Positions 7,406-15,390 of a stretch of DNA of 64,000 bases are shown one piece after another. The stretch lies in the NCBI RefSeq assembly GCF_003573545.1, contig NZ_QWET01000002.1, positions 186,001-250,000 on the forward strand, read 5' to 3'. The stretch comes from Mariniphaga sediminis. Its GTDB lineage: Bacteria; Bacteroidota; Bacteroidia; Bacteroidales; Prolixibacteraceae. A program made the position numbers and the translations under genes. Under the pieces are notes generated by a model. The model did no database searches. It worked only from the letters and a program-made list of their open reading frames with translations, and had not been told where the DNA came from. Within the stretch, counting starts at the first letter, position 1. The number at the start of each line of letters is the position of its first letter.

Positions 7406-8029
7406 TTAACATCCACCCTGAACGCCTTTTTTTCTTTCCTTTTTTTGAACAGACGGCTTCGGAGCACTCGGCGCTTCAAGGGGCTGGGCCGTATCGACCG
7501 CTTTTCCACCCAATGCCATTCCTGCTCCCGTGCGTAGGTTATATTTTAAAAACTCTTCGTTGGGACTGGCGCTTTCAGGCGCTTCCGGATTCATAACCGT
7601 CTCTACCCAATAGTTTAATCCTCCCTGTAAAACGTAGTTATTTTTATAGCCCAGCTGGCGGGTAATCATCCAGGCTTCGTTGGCAGCATTTGTTCCGTTT
7701 GAATAAAACACATTCAACTTAACATCCTGATTGACATACCCTTCCCATTCAGGATTTAAAATATCAACCAGCGGAATGTTCATCGCATTGGGAAGCCTGA
7801 ACTGGTCATACTCCGCAGCGCTTCGCACATCAATCAGTTGCAAAGAAGGATCTTTTGAAATGATCATATCGGCCACTTGATCCGGCCCGATAAACTGGGT
7901 CCCGCTTTTTACCTCCTCAAGCAACTGGCCGGCTGTTAATTTATACGGTTTCGTCGTATTTTCCGGCACAGCAGCAATTATCAATCCCAAAGGGATCAAT
8001 ACAGATGCTAATATTATTCTTGCTTTCAT
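7406..8029 (-). CDS. Exported rhodanese-fold protein without catalytic Cys, ending in GGC
   Basis: Residues 1-20 (from MKARIILAS) form a signal peptide, so the protein is probably periplasmic. A rhodanese-like domain covers about 44-145, with LIDVRSAAEYDQFRLPNAMNIP typical of the fold (split here as LIDVRS at 65-70 and the following strand). The active-site loop, normally C-x-x-G-x-R/S, reads S110-N-G-T-N, so the persulfide-forming Cys is absent. A basic, proline-containing tail (about 185-203) leads to the last residues Q-G-G-C; C207 is the only cysteine in the protein. This recalls the terminal Cys arm of sulfur carriers such as SoxY. The start at 8029 is chosen because the signal peptide begins there. 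Confidence 0.85.
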   Translation of the reverse strand: MKARIILASVLIPLGLIIAAVPENTTKPYKLTAGQLLEEVKSGTQFIGPDQVADMIISKDPSLQLIDVRSAAEYDQFRLPNAMNIPLVDILNPEWEGYVNQDVKLNVFYSNGTNAANEAWMITRQLGYKNNYVLQGGLNYWVETVMNPEAPESASPNEEFLKYNLRTGAGMALGGKAVDTAQPLEAPSAPKPSVQKKERKKGVQGGC

Positions 8030-8084
8030 TTTGCTAATTTTTGGTTTTAAACGAATATTCAAAACATAAAAACAGTTGAGCCAA

Positions 8085-8687
8085 TTATTGGTTCAGTGTA
8101 TAATCGTCGCGGGCAAATCTTCTCTCAGCCCACTCGCCAACCCAAAACATTCCAAGAGCAACCAGAATCACAAGTAATGTCAGCAATCCGCGGGAAGCTC
8201 CCAGCATATCGCTCAAAAGAGGCGCGCCAAGAAATTTGGCATAATAAAAATTCTCCCAAAGTGGATATCCTTCGGCAAAAATAAAAATGCCGATAAACAT
8301 TCCGCCAATAAAAGCCAGGGCATCAATCTTTCCGATGGAGGCTGCACAAAAGGATGTACCGGGGCAGTAGCCGCCAAGAATAAAACCGGCCCCCATAATG
8401 ACTCCGCCCCCAAGGGTGGACCAAAGATAGGTTGGGTTAATATAAATGTAGCTTAAATCTATCCAGTGAAAAAGGCTCATAAAGAGTAGTCCGACCGCCC
8501 CCACAAGGGCCGCAGTAAAGAATACTTTTAACACGGTGGTATCGTAACCATAAAACATTCCGGCCAGCCTGCGACTGGAGGAAAATCCGTTGGACTCGAG
8601 TACAAAACCAAACCCGATTCCGATAATAAATGCCAAAAATAAATTGGTATTTTCTGAAATTATTCCGTTTACAATTAGTGGTCCCAT
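8085..8687 (-). CDS. YeeE/YedE-type sulfur transport half-protein (second subunit)
   Basis: About 200 residues with five predicted membrane segments. GFVLESNGFSSSRRLAGMFYG near the start and GGYCPGTSFCAAS in the middle are marks of YeeE/YedE (TsuA-like) proteins, in which conserved membrane cysteines pass thiosulfate or related sulfur species. The classic form is one polypeptide of about 350-400 residues; here it is split with the next upstream gene. The start at MGPLIVNGI (8687) is preferred over a Met 26 codons upstream, whose extension is not hydrophobic in the family way and overlaps the other half gene. Confidence 0.85.
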   Translation of the reverse strand: MGPLIVNGIISENTNLFLAFIIGIGFGFVLESNGFSSSRRLAGMFYGYDTTVLKVFFTAALVGAVGLLFMSLFHWIDLSYIYINPTYLWSTLGGGVIMGAGFILGGYCPGTSFCAASIGKIDALAFIGGMFIGIFIFAEGYPLWENFYYAKFLGAPLLSDMLGASRGLLTLLVILVALGMFWVGEWAERRFARDDYTLNQ

Positions 8688-8727
8688 TTTTATGATTTTT
8701 GAATGAGTAAATGCAACAATGTGTGAA

Positions 8728-9246
8728 TTAAATCCATAATTTCCGGGCAAAGTAAGCCAGGGCAAAAGCGGTTCCGAAAATAGCCGCCATCGACAAAAAG
8801 CCGCTTACCGAAAGCACCGCCATGCCGGTAAGGGCAGAGCCACTGGTACAACCACGCCCCAACTGCGATCCAAAACCAAAGAATACACCGCCAATAACCG
8901 CAAATATTATCCTGGTTTTGTTGGTAATTTTCGGCGATTTTTCCACCTTAAATTTTAGGCGGCCGGCAATGGCCCCGGAAACAAAACCTCCTACCACCAG
9001 CCCCAGCATTTCAAAAACAAGCCACTGACTTAGCGGATTTGGATGAGACTCCAGGTAATCGCTGTAAAAAGCTGAATTTCCAGCGTGTGCTGGAGCAACC
9101 GTATTCATTCCTGCAACAAGGGCGCTTTTTGCCGCACCACTTGCCCCCAGGCCTCTTCCGGAAACCCAGAAAGCCACAATCAAAACAAGCCCTAACAGTA
9201 CTCCCCCGAGATAAGGGTTCATGTATTTTTTCTGTTTCATAATCAT
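8728..9246 (-). CDS. YeeE/YedE-type sulfur transport half-protein (first subunit)
   Basis: A 172-residue membrane protein with four to five hydrophobic segments and the motif GFGSQLGRGCTSGSALTG, the Cys-containing signature of the YeeE/YedE family. Together with the adjacent 8085-8687 product it would make a full two-domain sulfur transporter in the cytoplasmic membrane. A hydrophilic stretch (SAFYSDYLESHPNPLSQ) between the first two segments is probably on one membrane face. Start codons at 9246, 9240 and 9222 are all possible. It follows the NrfD-type gene by 48 bp in the same direction. Confidence 0.85.
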   Translation of the reverse strand: MIMKQKKYMNPYLGGVLLGLVLIVAFWVSGRGLGASGAAKSALVAGMNTVAPAHAGNSAFYSDYLESHPNPLSQWLVFEMLGLVVGGFVSGAIAGRLKFKVEKSPKITNKTRIIFAVIGGVFFGFGSQLGRGCTSGSALTGMAVLSVSGFLSMAAIFGTAFALAYFARKLWI

Positions 9247-9294
9247 GATATCTTTTATAAAAACTTATTTATTTTCTACTAAACACTATTCAAG

Positions 9295-10236
9295 CTAATA
9301 AAGCCAGCGGCTCATTTGTCCGGCATAGGCAATGACAAACCGGAGCATTAAGCTGCCAAAGAGCACCAAAATCACCGGAATTATCACCGGAATATGAAAC
9401 TTTTTGAGTTCCAGAAATTCAAGAACTGCTGGCAAAATCATCCCGATTATCACTACAAAAATCCAGAAAGGAGCGGTGTAAGGTCCGCCTAAAAACAAAT
9501 TGGCTGCGTCGATCTGAACTTCTGTACTTGCCAAAAATCCCATAAACATGTGAACGATTAGAAAGAGCTCAATACCAATAAGCATGATATCGATTTTGGC
9601 AAAATTGATACGCTCCCTTTTTCTTCTTGAAAAAAGAATGATAACGGCCGACCCTGCAGAAAGCCCCGAAACAAGAAACAACGGTCCTAAAATGGATGTA
9701 TTCCACAGTGGCCGGGCATTAAATGCGGAGAATAAAATACCGGTGTAAATTCCAAGAATAACTGAAAAATATAAAATGATCCAGGCCAGGATTTTTTTAT
9801 ACTTCACCAGGAATTTCTCCAACTCTTTCAGCAGGGTCCATTTCCAGTCCCAATTAGGAAAAAATTCCCTGATATGAATGGCAACCCAGGCAAAAGAAAG
9901 CGGTGTAATAGCCATTAAAGTCCAGGCTCCCCATGACATGGGTGACTGTATTTTAATGGTGGTGTACAACTGCCAGAAGTAAAGCTTGTGCCGCAAGTCG
10001 AGAAACAAAGCAGCCAGTCCGATTATCAGCAAAAACGGCACAATTACAGGAGCCCGGCGAACAGCTCCGATGTACTTATTCTCTTTCCCCAAAACCGTAT
10101 AAAGGCTGGCAAAAAAGAGGATGCCGGCAGCCAACCCACCCAAAAAAAGATACAGCGGAATATGCCAGTGCCAAATCTCCAGATGGGGATCTATATTCGG
10201 ATTTAATCTTCCTGATGTTATAATTTCTTCTCTCAT
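9295..10236 (-). CDS. NrfD/PsrC-type membrane quinol subunit
   Basis: This 313-residue protein has about eight predicted membrane helices and the NrfD-family opening EIWHWHIPLYLFLGGLAAG, seen in PsrC, PhsC and TtrC-type anchors. Such subunits exchange electrons between menaquinone and the iron-sulfur subunit and anchor the reductase in the membrane. It lies 11 bp after the ferredoxin gene, in the standard A-B-C order of polysulfide/thiosulfate-reductase operons. Confidence 0.93.
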   Translation of the reverse strand: MREEIITSGRLNPNIDPHLEIWHWHIPLYLFLGGLAAGILFFASLYTVLGKENKYIGAVRRAPVIVPFLLIIGLAALFLDLRHKLYFWQLYTTIKIQSPMSWGAWTLMAITPLSFAWVAIHIREFFPNWDWKWTLLKELEKFLVKYKKILAWIILYFSVILGIYTGILFSAFNARPLWNTSILGPLFLVSGLSAGSAVIILFSRRKRERINFAKIDIMLIGIELFLIVHMFMGFLASTEVQIDAANLFLGGPYTAPFWIFVVIIGMILPAVLEFLELKKFHIPVIIPVILVLFGSLMLRFVIAYAGQMSRWLY

Positions 10237-10247
10237 ATTCTTTGGTT

Positions 10248-10781
10248 TTAAATCAGGTAATACACATGAGGTTTTGTTCCTGCTTCAGGAATCAAGGTTT
10301 TATGTTTTCTCTTTTTCAGCACGTTTGAAACATCACTGTTCGGGTCGTCCAGGTCGCCGAAGTACATACATTTTGTCGGACAAACCTCCACACAGGCGGG
10401 CTGCTGCCCCTTCTTAATCCGATGCAGGCAAAAGGTACATTTATCCACATATCCTTCCGGATGTGAATACCGCGCATCGTAAGGACAACTTACGATACAT
10501 GCCCCGCAACCAATACATTTATTGTGTGTGACCGTTACAATTCCCCCGGCTTCGTAATGACTGGCCCCGGTGGGACAGCACCTGACACAGGGAGCATTAT
10601 CGCAGTGGTTACACCTTTCGGAACGGATTTCGGTTTCAAGCTGCGGATAGGTTCCATCAGTAATTTCCACGATCCAGTCGCGGCAATACCCAATCGGAAC
10701 ATCGTTTTCGGTCTGACAGGCAACCACACAATCCGAACAACCTACACACTTTTTGGTATCGATGGCCATTGCATATCTCAT
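10248..10781 (-). CDS. Four-cluster 4Fe-4S ferredoxin subunit (PsrB/PhsB-like)
   Basis: A 177-residue protein with four Cys groups of the DmsB/PsrB kind: C12-x2-C15-x2-C18-x3-C22, then CNHCDNAPCVRCC, CIGCGACIVSC and CTFC with later Cys in ACVEVCPTKC. It would carry electrons between the NrfD-type subunit and the catalytic molybdopterin subunit. It overlaps the catalytic gene by 4 bp, so the two are translationally coupled. No signal peptide is seen; in this family it is usually co-exported with the Tat-bearing subunit. Confidence 0.95.
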   Translation of the reverse strand: MRYAMAIDTKKCVGCSDCVVACQTENDVPIGYCRDWIVEITDGTYPQLETEIRSERCNHCDNAPCVRCCPTGASHYEAGGIVTVTHNKCIGCGACIVSCPYDARYSHPEGYVDKCTFCLHRIKKGQQPACVEVCPTKCMYFGDLDDPNSDVSNVLKKRKHKTLIPEAGTKPHVYYLI

Positions 10782-13015
10782 GACTTCACCTCGCTTTCTT
10801 TTTCAAACCTGAATGTGACAAAATTTCCTCTCATACCGGTACCCCCCATAACCGGATCCATTAAAACCCGGGTAATTAGTTGGGAATCACTCACTCCTTT
10901 CCCGTATGCGCGGCTCAGCTTTTTATCGGCATGGCCAAACCCGTGGACTATATATACGGAATCGAACCGGATGCGCTCCGTTACGCGCACTTTTACCTGA
11001 AAGTCAGAAACAACACCGTCCTGGTTTTGTAAATAAACAGGCTCCCCGTTTTTAATTCCCCACTCTTTGGCTACTTTAGGATTCACCCAAACGGTGTTTT
11101 CATCCATCAAATCCGTAAGGTTGGGATTATTTGCAGTGCGACTAAAAGTATGCATTGGCGCCCTTCCGTAATTTAAGTGGTAATAACCAGCAGGAGGTTC
11201 TGTGTGAGGAGTGTAAACCGGAAACGGGTCGAACCCTTCAGCTTCAAAAGCAGTGGAATACAACTCAATTTTACCTGTATTGGTATAAAAATCAACATCT
11301 TCCCCTTCCTCGAAAAATAAATTACCATATTCCCGTGGCAAATTCTTTACCCCAAGCCGCTTCATCTCTTCCAGCGAAGAACCTACCTGTTTCAACTGCC
11401 AGTCGAGTTTTTCCTCAAAAGTATCCCAGCCAAAATATTCCTCAAGGCCCAATCTTTTGGAAACTTCTTTGGCCATCCAGTAAGCCGGTTTGGAATTGTA
11501 TTTCGGCTCTGTTGCCGGCATTCTGAGTGCAATGCTGGGATTCCGCCCCTGGGCCACTCTCAAATCATCCCACCTTTCAAGGTAGGTACATTCGGGAAGA
11601 ACCACATCGGCATAGCCTGTAATTTCCATCGGCATTGTATCGACCACGACCAAAAGGTCCAGGTTATTGATGGCGTCAATTGTTTTTTTCTGATCGGGCA
11701 GGGTCATAATCAGGTTGGTACCGTTAACAATCCACCCTTTAATGTTGCAATCCAGTTCCGGTGAAGGAATCGTTGCATCGCAAACCCCTGAAGCGAGGGC
11801 CAAATCAGCCAGCTTGTATTTTCCACCCATAGCCTCCCGCCATGTGCGGGAAGGTTTTGGGAATGGAGGGTGCGGATATGCAGGTAATCCCATTTTATCG
11901 GGAATATAAAAACCACCTCTTCGTCCCCACGACCCGAGCAACGCATTTAATATGGCAACGGCCCTCAAACGCTGGGTGTCGTCTCCATACCAGGTTACAT
12001 GCCTCCCGGGGTGGATAATTACTGAAGGAGCTGCGTTAGCCATTTCACGGGCTGTTTCTCTGATCTGATCGGGTTTGATAGTTGTAATTCCGTAGGCCCA
12101 TTCCGGCGTAAACGGCTGTACATAATTTTTCAGCTCTTCAAAACCGTAAGTATATTGTTCCACATATTTTTTATCGTACCACTCGTTGTTGATGATTTCT
12201 CTGATCCAGGAAAGCAGAAGCGCAATATCTGTTGCCGGCTTTATGGGCAGCCAGAACTTCGATTTACTGGCCGCTGTTGAATATCGCGGGTCCACAGTAA
12301 TAATGGAAGCGCCGTTATCAATGGCATCCGACATCTCCTGCACCTGCCCGTTGTGCATGTTTTCCCCCAGGTGCGAACCAATTAACACAAGGCATCTTGT
12401 ATCGCGAATGTCGAGTGGTTCGGGTGAATTCAGACCATCGCCAAAAGTTGCAATAAATGCTACTTCCCGCGGGCCACGACACTGAGAATAGGATGGAGCG
12501 GCAATATTCCCCGAGCCAAATGCTTTTAACAAATCACCCCAGTAATGACCGCCGGAACCATGCGTAAATAATGCGGTACACTCCGGGCCATGTTCTTTTT
12601 TAATTTTTTGAAGCTTTTCTGCAATAAAATCAAAAGCCTCGTCCCAGGAAACTTCTTTAAACGTTTGCTTTCCGTCCTTCCCGGTAACACGTATCAGGGG
12701 AGTTTTCAGCCTGTCTTCATCGTAATACATTCCTACGCCGCCAGTTCCGCGTGGACAAAGCCGGCCGTTACAATTCGGGTCATCATCATTCCCCGTAATT
12801 TTTTTAATCTTTCCCTCTTCATTTTTATGTACCCAACCGGCACATTGCCAAAAACAGACTTCGCAATAGGTCGGCGTACGCAGCGGATCGCTGCTTCCTC
12901 CTATTCCTTCCTGTCTGAGAGCTTTCACGGCTGAATGGACATATTGGCCTCCAAAAATAAGGCCTGCTGCACTTAATGAAGTAATCCTTATAAAATCACG
13001 TCTTGAAGCTGACAT
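10778..13015 (-). CDS. Tat-exported molybdopterin oxidoreductase, PsrA/PhsA-like catalytic subunit
   Basis: The 745-residue protein begins with a Tat signal (SRRDFIR at 4-10, then a hydrophobic run to about 22). A 4Fe-4S site is formed by C51, C54, C58 and C87. C179 in PSYSQCRGPRE is the probable molybdenum ligand, as in polysulfide and thiosulfate reductases, and a C-terminal molydopterin dinucleotide-binding domain follows from about residue 620. With the next two genes it forms a membrane-bound respiratory reductase acting outside the cytoplasm. Polysulfide, thiosulfate and tetrathionate are all possible; the sulfur-handling neighbours favour a sulfur compound. Arsenate or nitrate use is less likely from context but not excluded by sequence. 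Confidence 0.92.
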   Translation of the reverse strand: MSASRRDFIRITSLSAAGLIFGGQYVHSAVKALRQEGIGGSSDPLRTPTYCEVCFWQCAGWVHKNEEGKIKKITGNDDDPNCNGRLCPRGTGGVGMYYDEDRLKTPLIRVTGKDGKQTFKEVSWDEAFDFIAEKLQKIKKEHGPECTALFTHGSGGHYWGDLLKAFGSGNIAAPSYSQCRGPREVAFIATFGDGLNSPEPLDIRDTRCLVLIGSHLGENMHNGQVQEMSDAIDNGASIITVDPRYSTAASKSKFWLPIKPATDIALLLSWIREIINNEWYDKKYVEQYTYGFEELKNYVQPFTPEWAYGITTIKPDQIRETAREMANAAPSVIIHPGRHVTWYGDDTQRLRAVAILNALLGSWGRRGGFYIPDKMGLPAYPHPPFPKPSRTWREAMGGKYKLADLALASGVCDATIPSPELDCNIKGWIVNGTNLIMTLPDQKKTIDAINNLDLLVVVDTMPMEITGYADVVLPECTYLERWDDLRVAQGRNPSIALRMPATEPKYNSKPAYWMAKEVSKRLGLEEYFGWDTFEEKLDWQLKQVGSSLEEMKRLGVKNLPREYGNLFFEEGEDVDFYTNTGKIELYSTAFEAEGFDPFPVYTPHTEPPAGYYHLNYGRAPMHTFSRTANNPNLTDLMDENTVWVNPKVAKEWGIKNGEPVYLQNQDGVVSDFQVKVRVTERIRFDSVYIVHGFGHADKKLSRAYGKGVSDSQLITRVLMDPVMGGTGMRGNFVTFRFEKESEVKS

Positions 13016-13053
13016 ATATTACTTATTTTTAAACAAATCGAACAATTCTCATA

Positions 13054-13083
13054 CAAAATTATCCAAATATCTATATATACAAA
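13054..13083 (-). promoter_or_regulatory. Probable promoter of the sulfur-reductase/molybdenum-cofactor block
   Basis: On the minus strand TTTG (13083-13080), an 18-base spacer and TAATTTTG (13061-13054) fit the -33/-7 pattern. The transcript would start near 13047, about 32 bases before the ATG at 13015. A second TAnnTTTG match (13087-13080) overlaps the -33 box. Confidence 0.45.
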
Positions 13084-13378
13084 TATAAAAAAGTAAACAT
13101 AGGAAGTACACCAGCCAAAAACGCGCACAAACGACTCATTAACAATAACATAAAACAATATGTTTTACGGCATTCTTTCGTTATATATATTGATTCTAAA
13201 GAAGAAAAAATCAGACTTTTAGGTATGAATTAAGACGACAATAAAAGAACAAAAGACAATAATATATGAATAAACATTTCAAAAAAAAAGAATCATTAGT
13301 GTCCGGTTAAAAGATAATTTTATTGTGTTGGTGATATTATTTACACTAAACAACTTAATTATAGTACTATAATAATTG

Positions 13379-13474
13379 GACTAAAGCCCGTTTACCGGAT
13401 CTCCTATCTATTACCCCCGGCTTTAAAGCCGGGGCTATGCATGCATACCCAATAAAAACGGGGGCTTTAGCCCG
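13379..13474. repeat. REP-like nested palindromic element
   Basis: A perfect 20-base palindrome, ccccggctttaaagccgggg (13415-13434), sits between arms ctaaagccc (13381-13389) and gggctttag (13462-13470). The two units share the core ggcttta/taaagcc. This GC-rich island inside AT-rich DNA is what an extragenic palindrome (REP/RAYT-type) looks like. No transposase gene is next to it and I see no second copy in the window. Confidence 0.65.
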
Positions 13475-13510
13475 ATTATCATTTTTCCCCCGGACAGTAA
13501 TGAAAAAGAA

Positions 13511-13541
13511 TAAAAAAAGCTTCCCTGAAAAAGGAAGCTTT
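13511..13541 (-). terminator. Rho-independent terminator after the beta-barrel gene
   Basis: Arms aaagcttcc (13516-13524) and ggaagcttt (13533-13541) pair perfectly around an 8-base loop. On the minus strand the stem is followed by a T-run (TTTTTTTATT), 63 bp after the stop of the gene ending at 13604. Confidence 0.85.
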
Positions 13542-13603
13542 CTTTAACAATCAAAGGCAAAACAAGAATTAAATTCTTCCTTGCCCTGAAGGTTTCAACG
13601 GGT

Positions 13604-14236
13604 TTAAAATCTTATTCCGGCATAAACCTGAATAACGGTATTGCGGGCATCGCCAATTATTTCTTCTGCCGGCCTGTTCTCTTTTGCCACTCTGGTTAAC
13701 CCTACATTATAATTAAACCCCAGCAAAAAAGGGTCTAAATTAAATCCCAATCCGGCTGATAAACCCATATCAAACGGCCTGAAATTCGCACGATCCAGTT
13801 CTCCATCAGAATCAATATCGAAAAAATCCATCACTTCGGCGTCTGTTTTAACTTTTGCTTTTAAAAGGTAACTGACATACGGTCCGAATTGAAATTCAAA
13901 GTCGGGTGACAGATTATACACCAGTTTAACCGGGAGGTCAATATAACGCAGGTTGAACTTTGCTTCTCCATCCGCAAAAACAACGTTATCAAAATTATAT
14001 TTAAACCCTTTTACCGAATAAAGTAATTCGGGTTGAATAGCAAAAGACTCAGAGATGCTGATTTTATCAAACACCCCCACATGAAAACCGAGTTTCAGGT
14101 TTTCATCGTTATTCCCGCTGACAGTCATATTCGAAAAATTAAGACCCCCTTTGGCGCCAAAATCCGAATTTTGAGCAGACAAATTCGATACAAATAATAT
14201 CCCTCCTATCAATACAGCAACTAATATCTTTTTCAT
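13604..14236 (-). CDS. Outer-membrane beta-barrel protein (PorT-like porin family)
   Basis: The 210-residue product has a signal peptide (about 1-21, ending LSAQ) and then FGAKGGLNFSNM, a frequent opening of the Bacteroidota outer-membrane beta-barrel family (PF13568). Alternating strands such as FAIQPELLYSVKGFKYNF and YIDLPVKLVYNLSPDF fit an eight-strand barrel, and the C-terminus AGIRF ends in Phe as outer-membrane proteins often do. Function is unknown; these often serve as small structural or binding barrels. It lies 34 bp downstream of the OmpA-family gene and may be co-transcribed; the terminator at 13511-13541 closes the unit. Confidence 0.85.
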   Translation of the reverse strand: MKKILVAVLIGGILFVSNLSAQNSDFGAKGGLNFSNMTVSGNNDENLKLGFHVGVFDKISISESFAIQPELLYSVKGFKYNFDNVVFADGEAKFNLRYIDLPVKLVYNLSPDFEFQFGPYVSYLLKAKVKTDAEVMDFFDIDSDGELDRANFRPFDMGLSAGLGFNLDPFLLGFNYNVGLTRVAKENRPAEEIIGDARNTVIQVYAGIRF

Positions 14237-14270
14237 AATAAATTACTTACAAGTTTAAATCTCGGTTATT

Positions 14271-14951
14271 TTAAATCTGCCCGTTTTTAGCAGCTCTTTT
14301 CAGTTTTTCATTGGCAAATATGGCCACCTCCACTCTCCGGTTCTGGCTCCGGCCTGCCTCCGTTGAATTGTCGGCTACCGGCTGGGTTTCACCATAACCC
14401 ACTTCATTTATGCGAGAGCTACCCACTCCCAGACTTTTCAACCTCCCGGAGACGGAATTTGCCCTTCGTTCCGAAAGTTCCTGGTTATAACTTTCTGCCC
14501 CTTTGCTGTCGGTGTGTCCTTCAATCAAAACATTGGTATCGTCATACTTTTGTAATGTCTGGGCAAGTTCTGCAATATTCTTTTCTGATTCTGCCGTAAG
14601 CGAAGACGAATCAAAACCGAATAGTATCCCGGAATCAAAAGTAATCTTAATCCCTTCCCCTACACGCTCTACAGTTGCCCCCTCCAAATCCCGTTCGAGC
14701 TCTGCGGCCTGCTTGTCCATGTATTTACCAATCAATGCCCCGGCTGTTCCTCCGATAACTGCGCCAAGGATAGCGCCTTTTGCTGTATTGTCCGATTTGG
14801 AACCAATGAGCCCTCCAAGGGTTCCACCCGCACCTGCTCCAATAGCTCCACCTCTCAATGTTCTGGAGGTATTACATCCAAAAGAAAATACTGCAATCAA
14901 CAAAAAAATAAAGCTTCTTCGTGCTTTGTAGTTTACACTCATTTTTTTCAT
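14271..14951 (-). CDS. OmpA-family lipoprotein with glycine-zipper region (YiaD-like)
   Basis: A lipoprotein signal precedes FSFGC, whose Cys would be acylated. Next comes a glycine-zipper segment rich in GxxxG repeats (GGAIGAGAGGTLGGLIG and AILGAVIGGTAGALIG). The C-terminal 110 residues are an OmpA peptidoglycan-binding domain with LIEGHTDSKG, LSERRANSV and SQNRRVEV. The protein probably tethers the outer membrane to the cell wall. The Met at 14951 is preferred because the signal is then of normal length; codons at 14984 and 14942 are alternatives. Confidence 0.88.
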   Translation of the reverse strand: MKKMSVNYKARRSFIFLLIAVFSFGCNTSRTLRGGAIGAGAGGTLGGLIGSKSDNTAKGAILGAVIGGTAGALIGKYMDKQAAELERDLEGATVERVGEGIKITFDSGILFGFDSSSLTAESEKNIAELAQTLQKYDDTNVLIEGHTDSKGAESYNQELSERRANSVSGRLKSLGVGSSRINEVGYGETQPVADNSTEAGRSQNRRVEVAIFANEKLKRAAKNGQI

Positions 14952-14984
14952 TTCTACATCATTTAAAAGTTTTCTCTTTATCAT

Positions 14985-15390
14985 TGTTTTTTCTAAACTG
15001 TCATTTCCATTTCTTTCAGAAGGACTATTTTAAAAAATCATAATCATGTTTTTATCTAAACCATTATTATTTATAATCGCCTCCTGTCCATAATATCATT
15101 ATGCCATCAAGTACTCTCAACAAAATCCCGGACGCATTTTAATGTGTTATTTAACAAAGGATTAAACACAAATCACTAAAAAAACCAAATCATCCAGTTA
15201 TGTATTACCAACACTTCTGGTACCTATACTATCCACAATGGGGATAAATCCCCCCTTTCAATAACAGTTTTAAACCGAAAAATATTCAGGTTTTGTGATA
15301 ATAGTCCTGTTGAACTATTCATAAACATTGTATTTTTCAACTTGTTTACAACAAAAAGTCCCGATATTTAAATCTGCTAAAACTATAATC
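14985..15390. other. Divergent intergenic region
   Basis: About 400 bases between the OmpA-family gene (minus) and the VPS10-like gene (plus). It holds the likely promoter of the latter at 15310-15338 and a short GGGGAT/ATCCCC hairpin near 15240-15250. I found no good TAnnTTTG box for the OmpA-family gene and no small gene. Confidence 0.5.
15310..15338 (+). promoter_or_regulatory. Possible promoter of the VPS10-like gene
   Basis: TTG (15310-15312), an 18-base spacer and TATTTTTC (15331-15338) match the -33/-7 pattern with one mismatch. A start near 15345 lies upstream of the ATG at 15391 and excludes the ATG at 15328 as the real start. Confidence 0.35.

Larger units (their letters stand above)
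13016..13603. other. Long AT-rich intergenic region with promoter, palindromes and repeat
   Basis: These 588 bases hold no credible gene. Near the right end of the reductase block lies the promoter at 13054-13083. Further upstream TAAAAC-AATAT-GTTTTA (13151-13167) is a perfect inverted repeat with 6-base arms, placed where an activator of the reductase operon could bind. From 13379 to 13474 there is a REP-like palindromic element, and 13511-13541 is the terminator of the beta-barrel gene. The rest is AT-rich with no structure I recognise. Confidence 0.6.
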
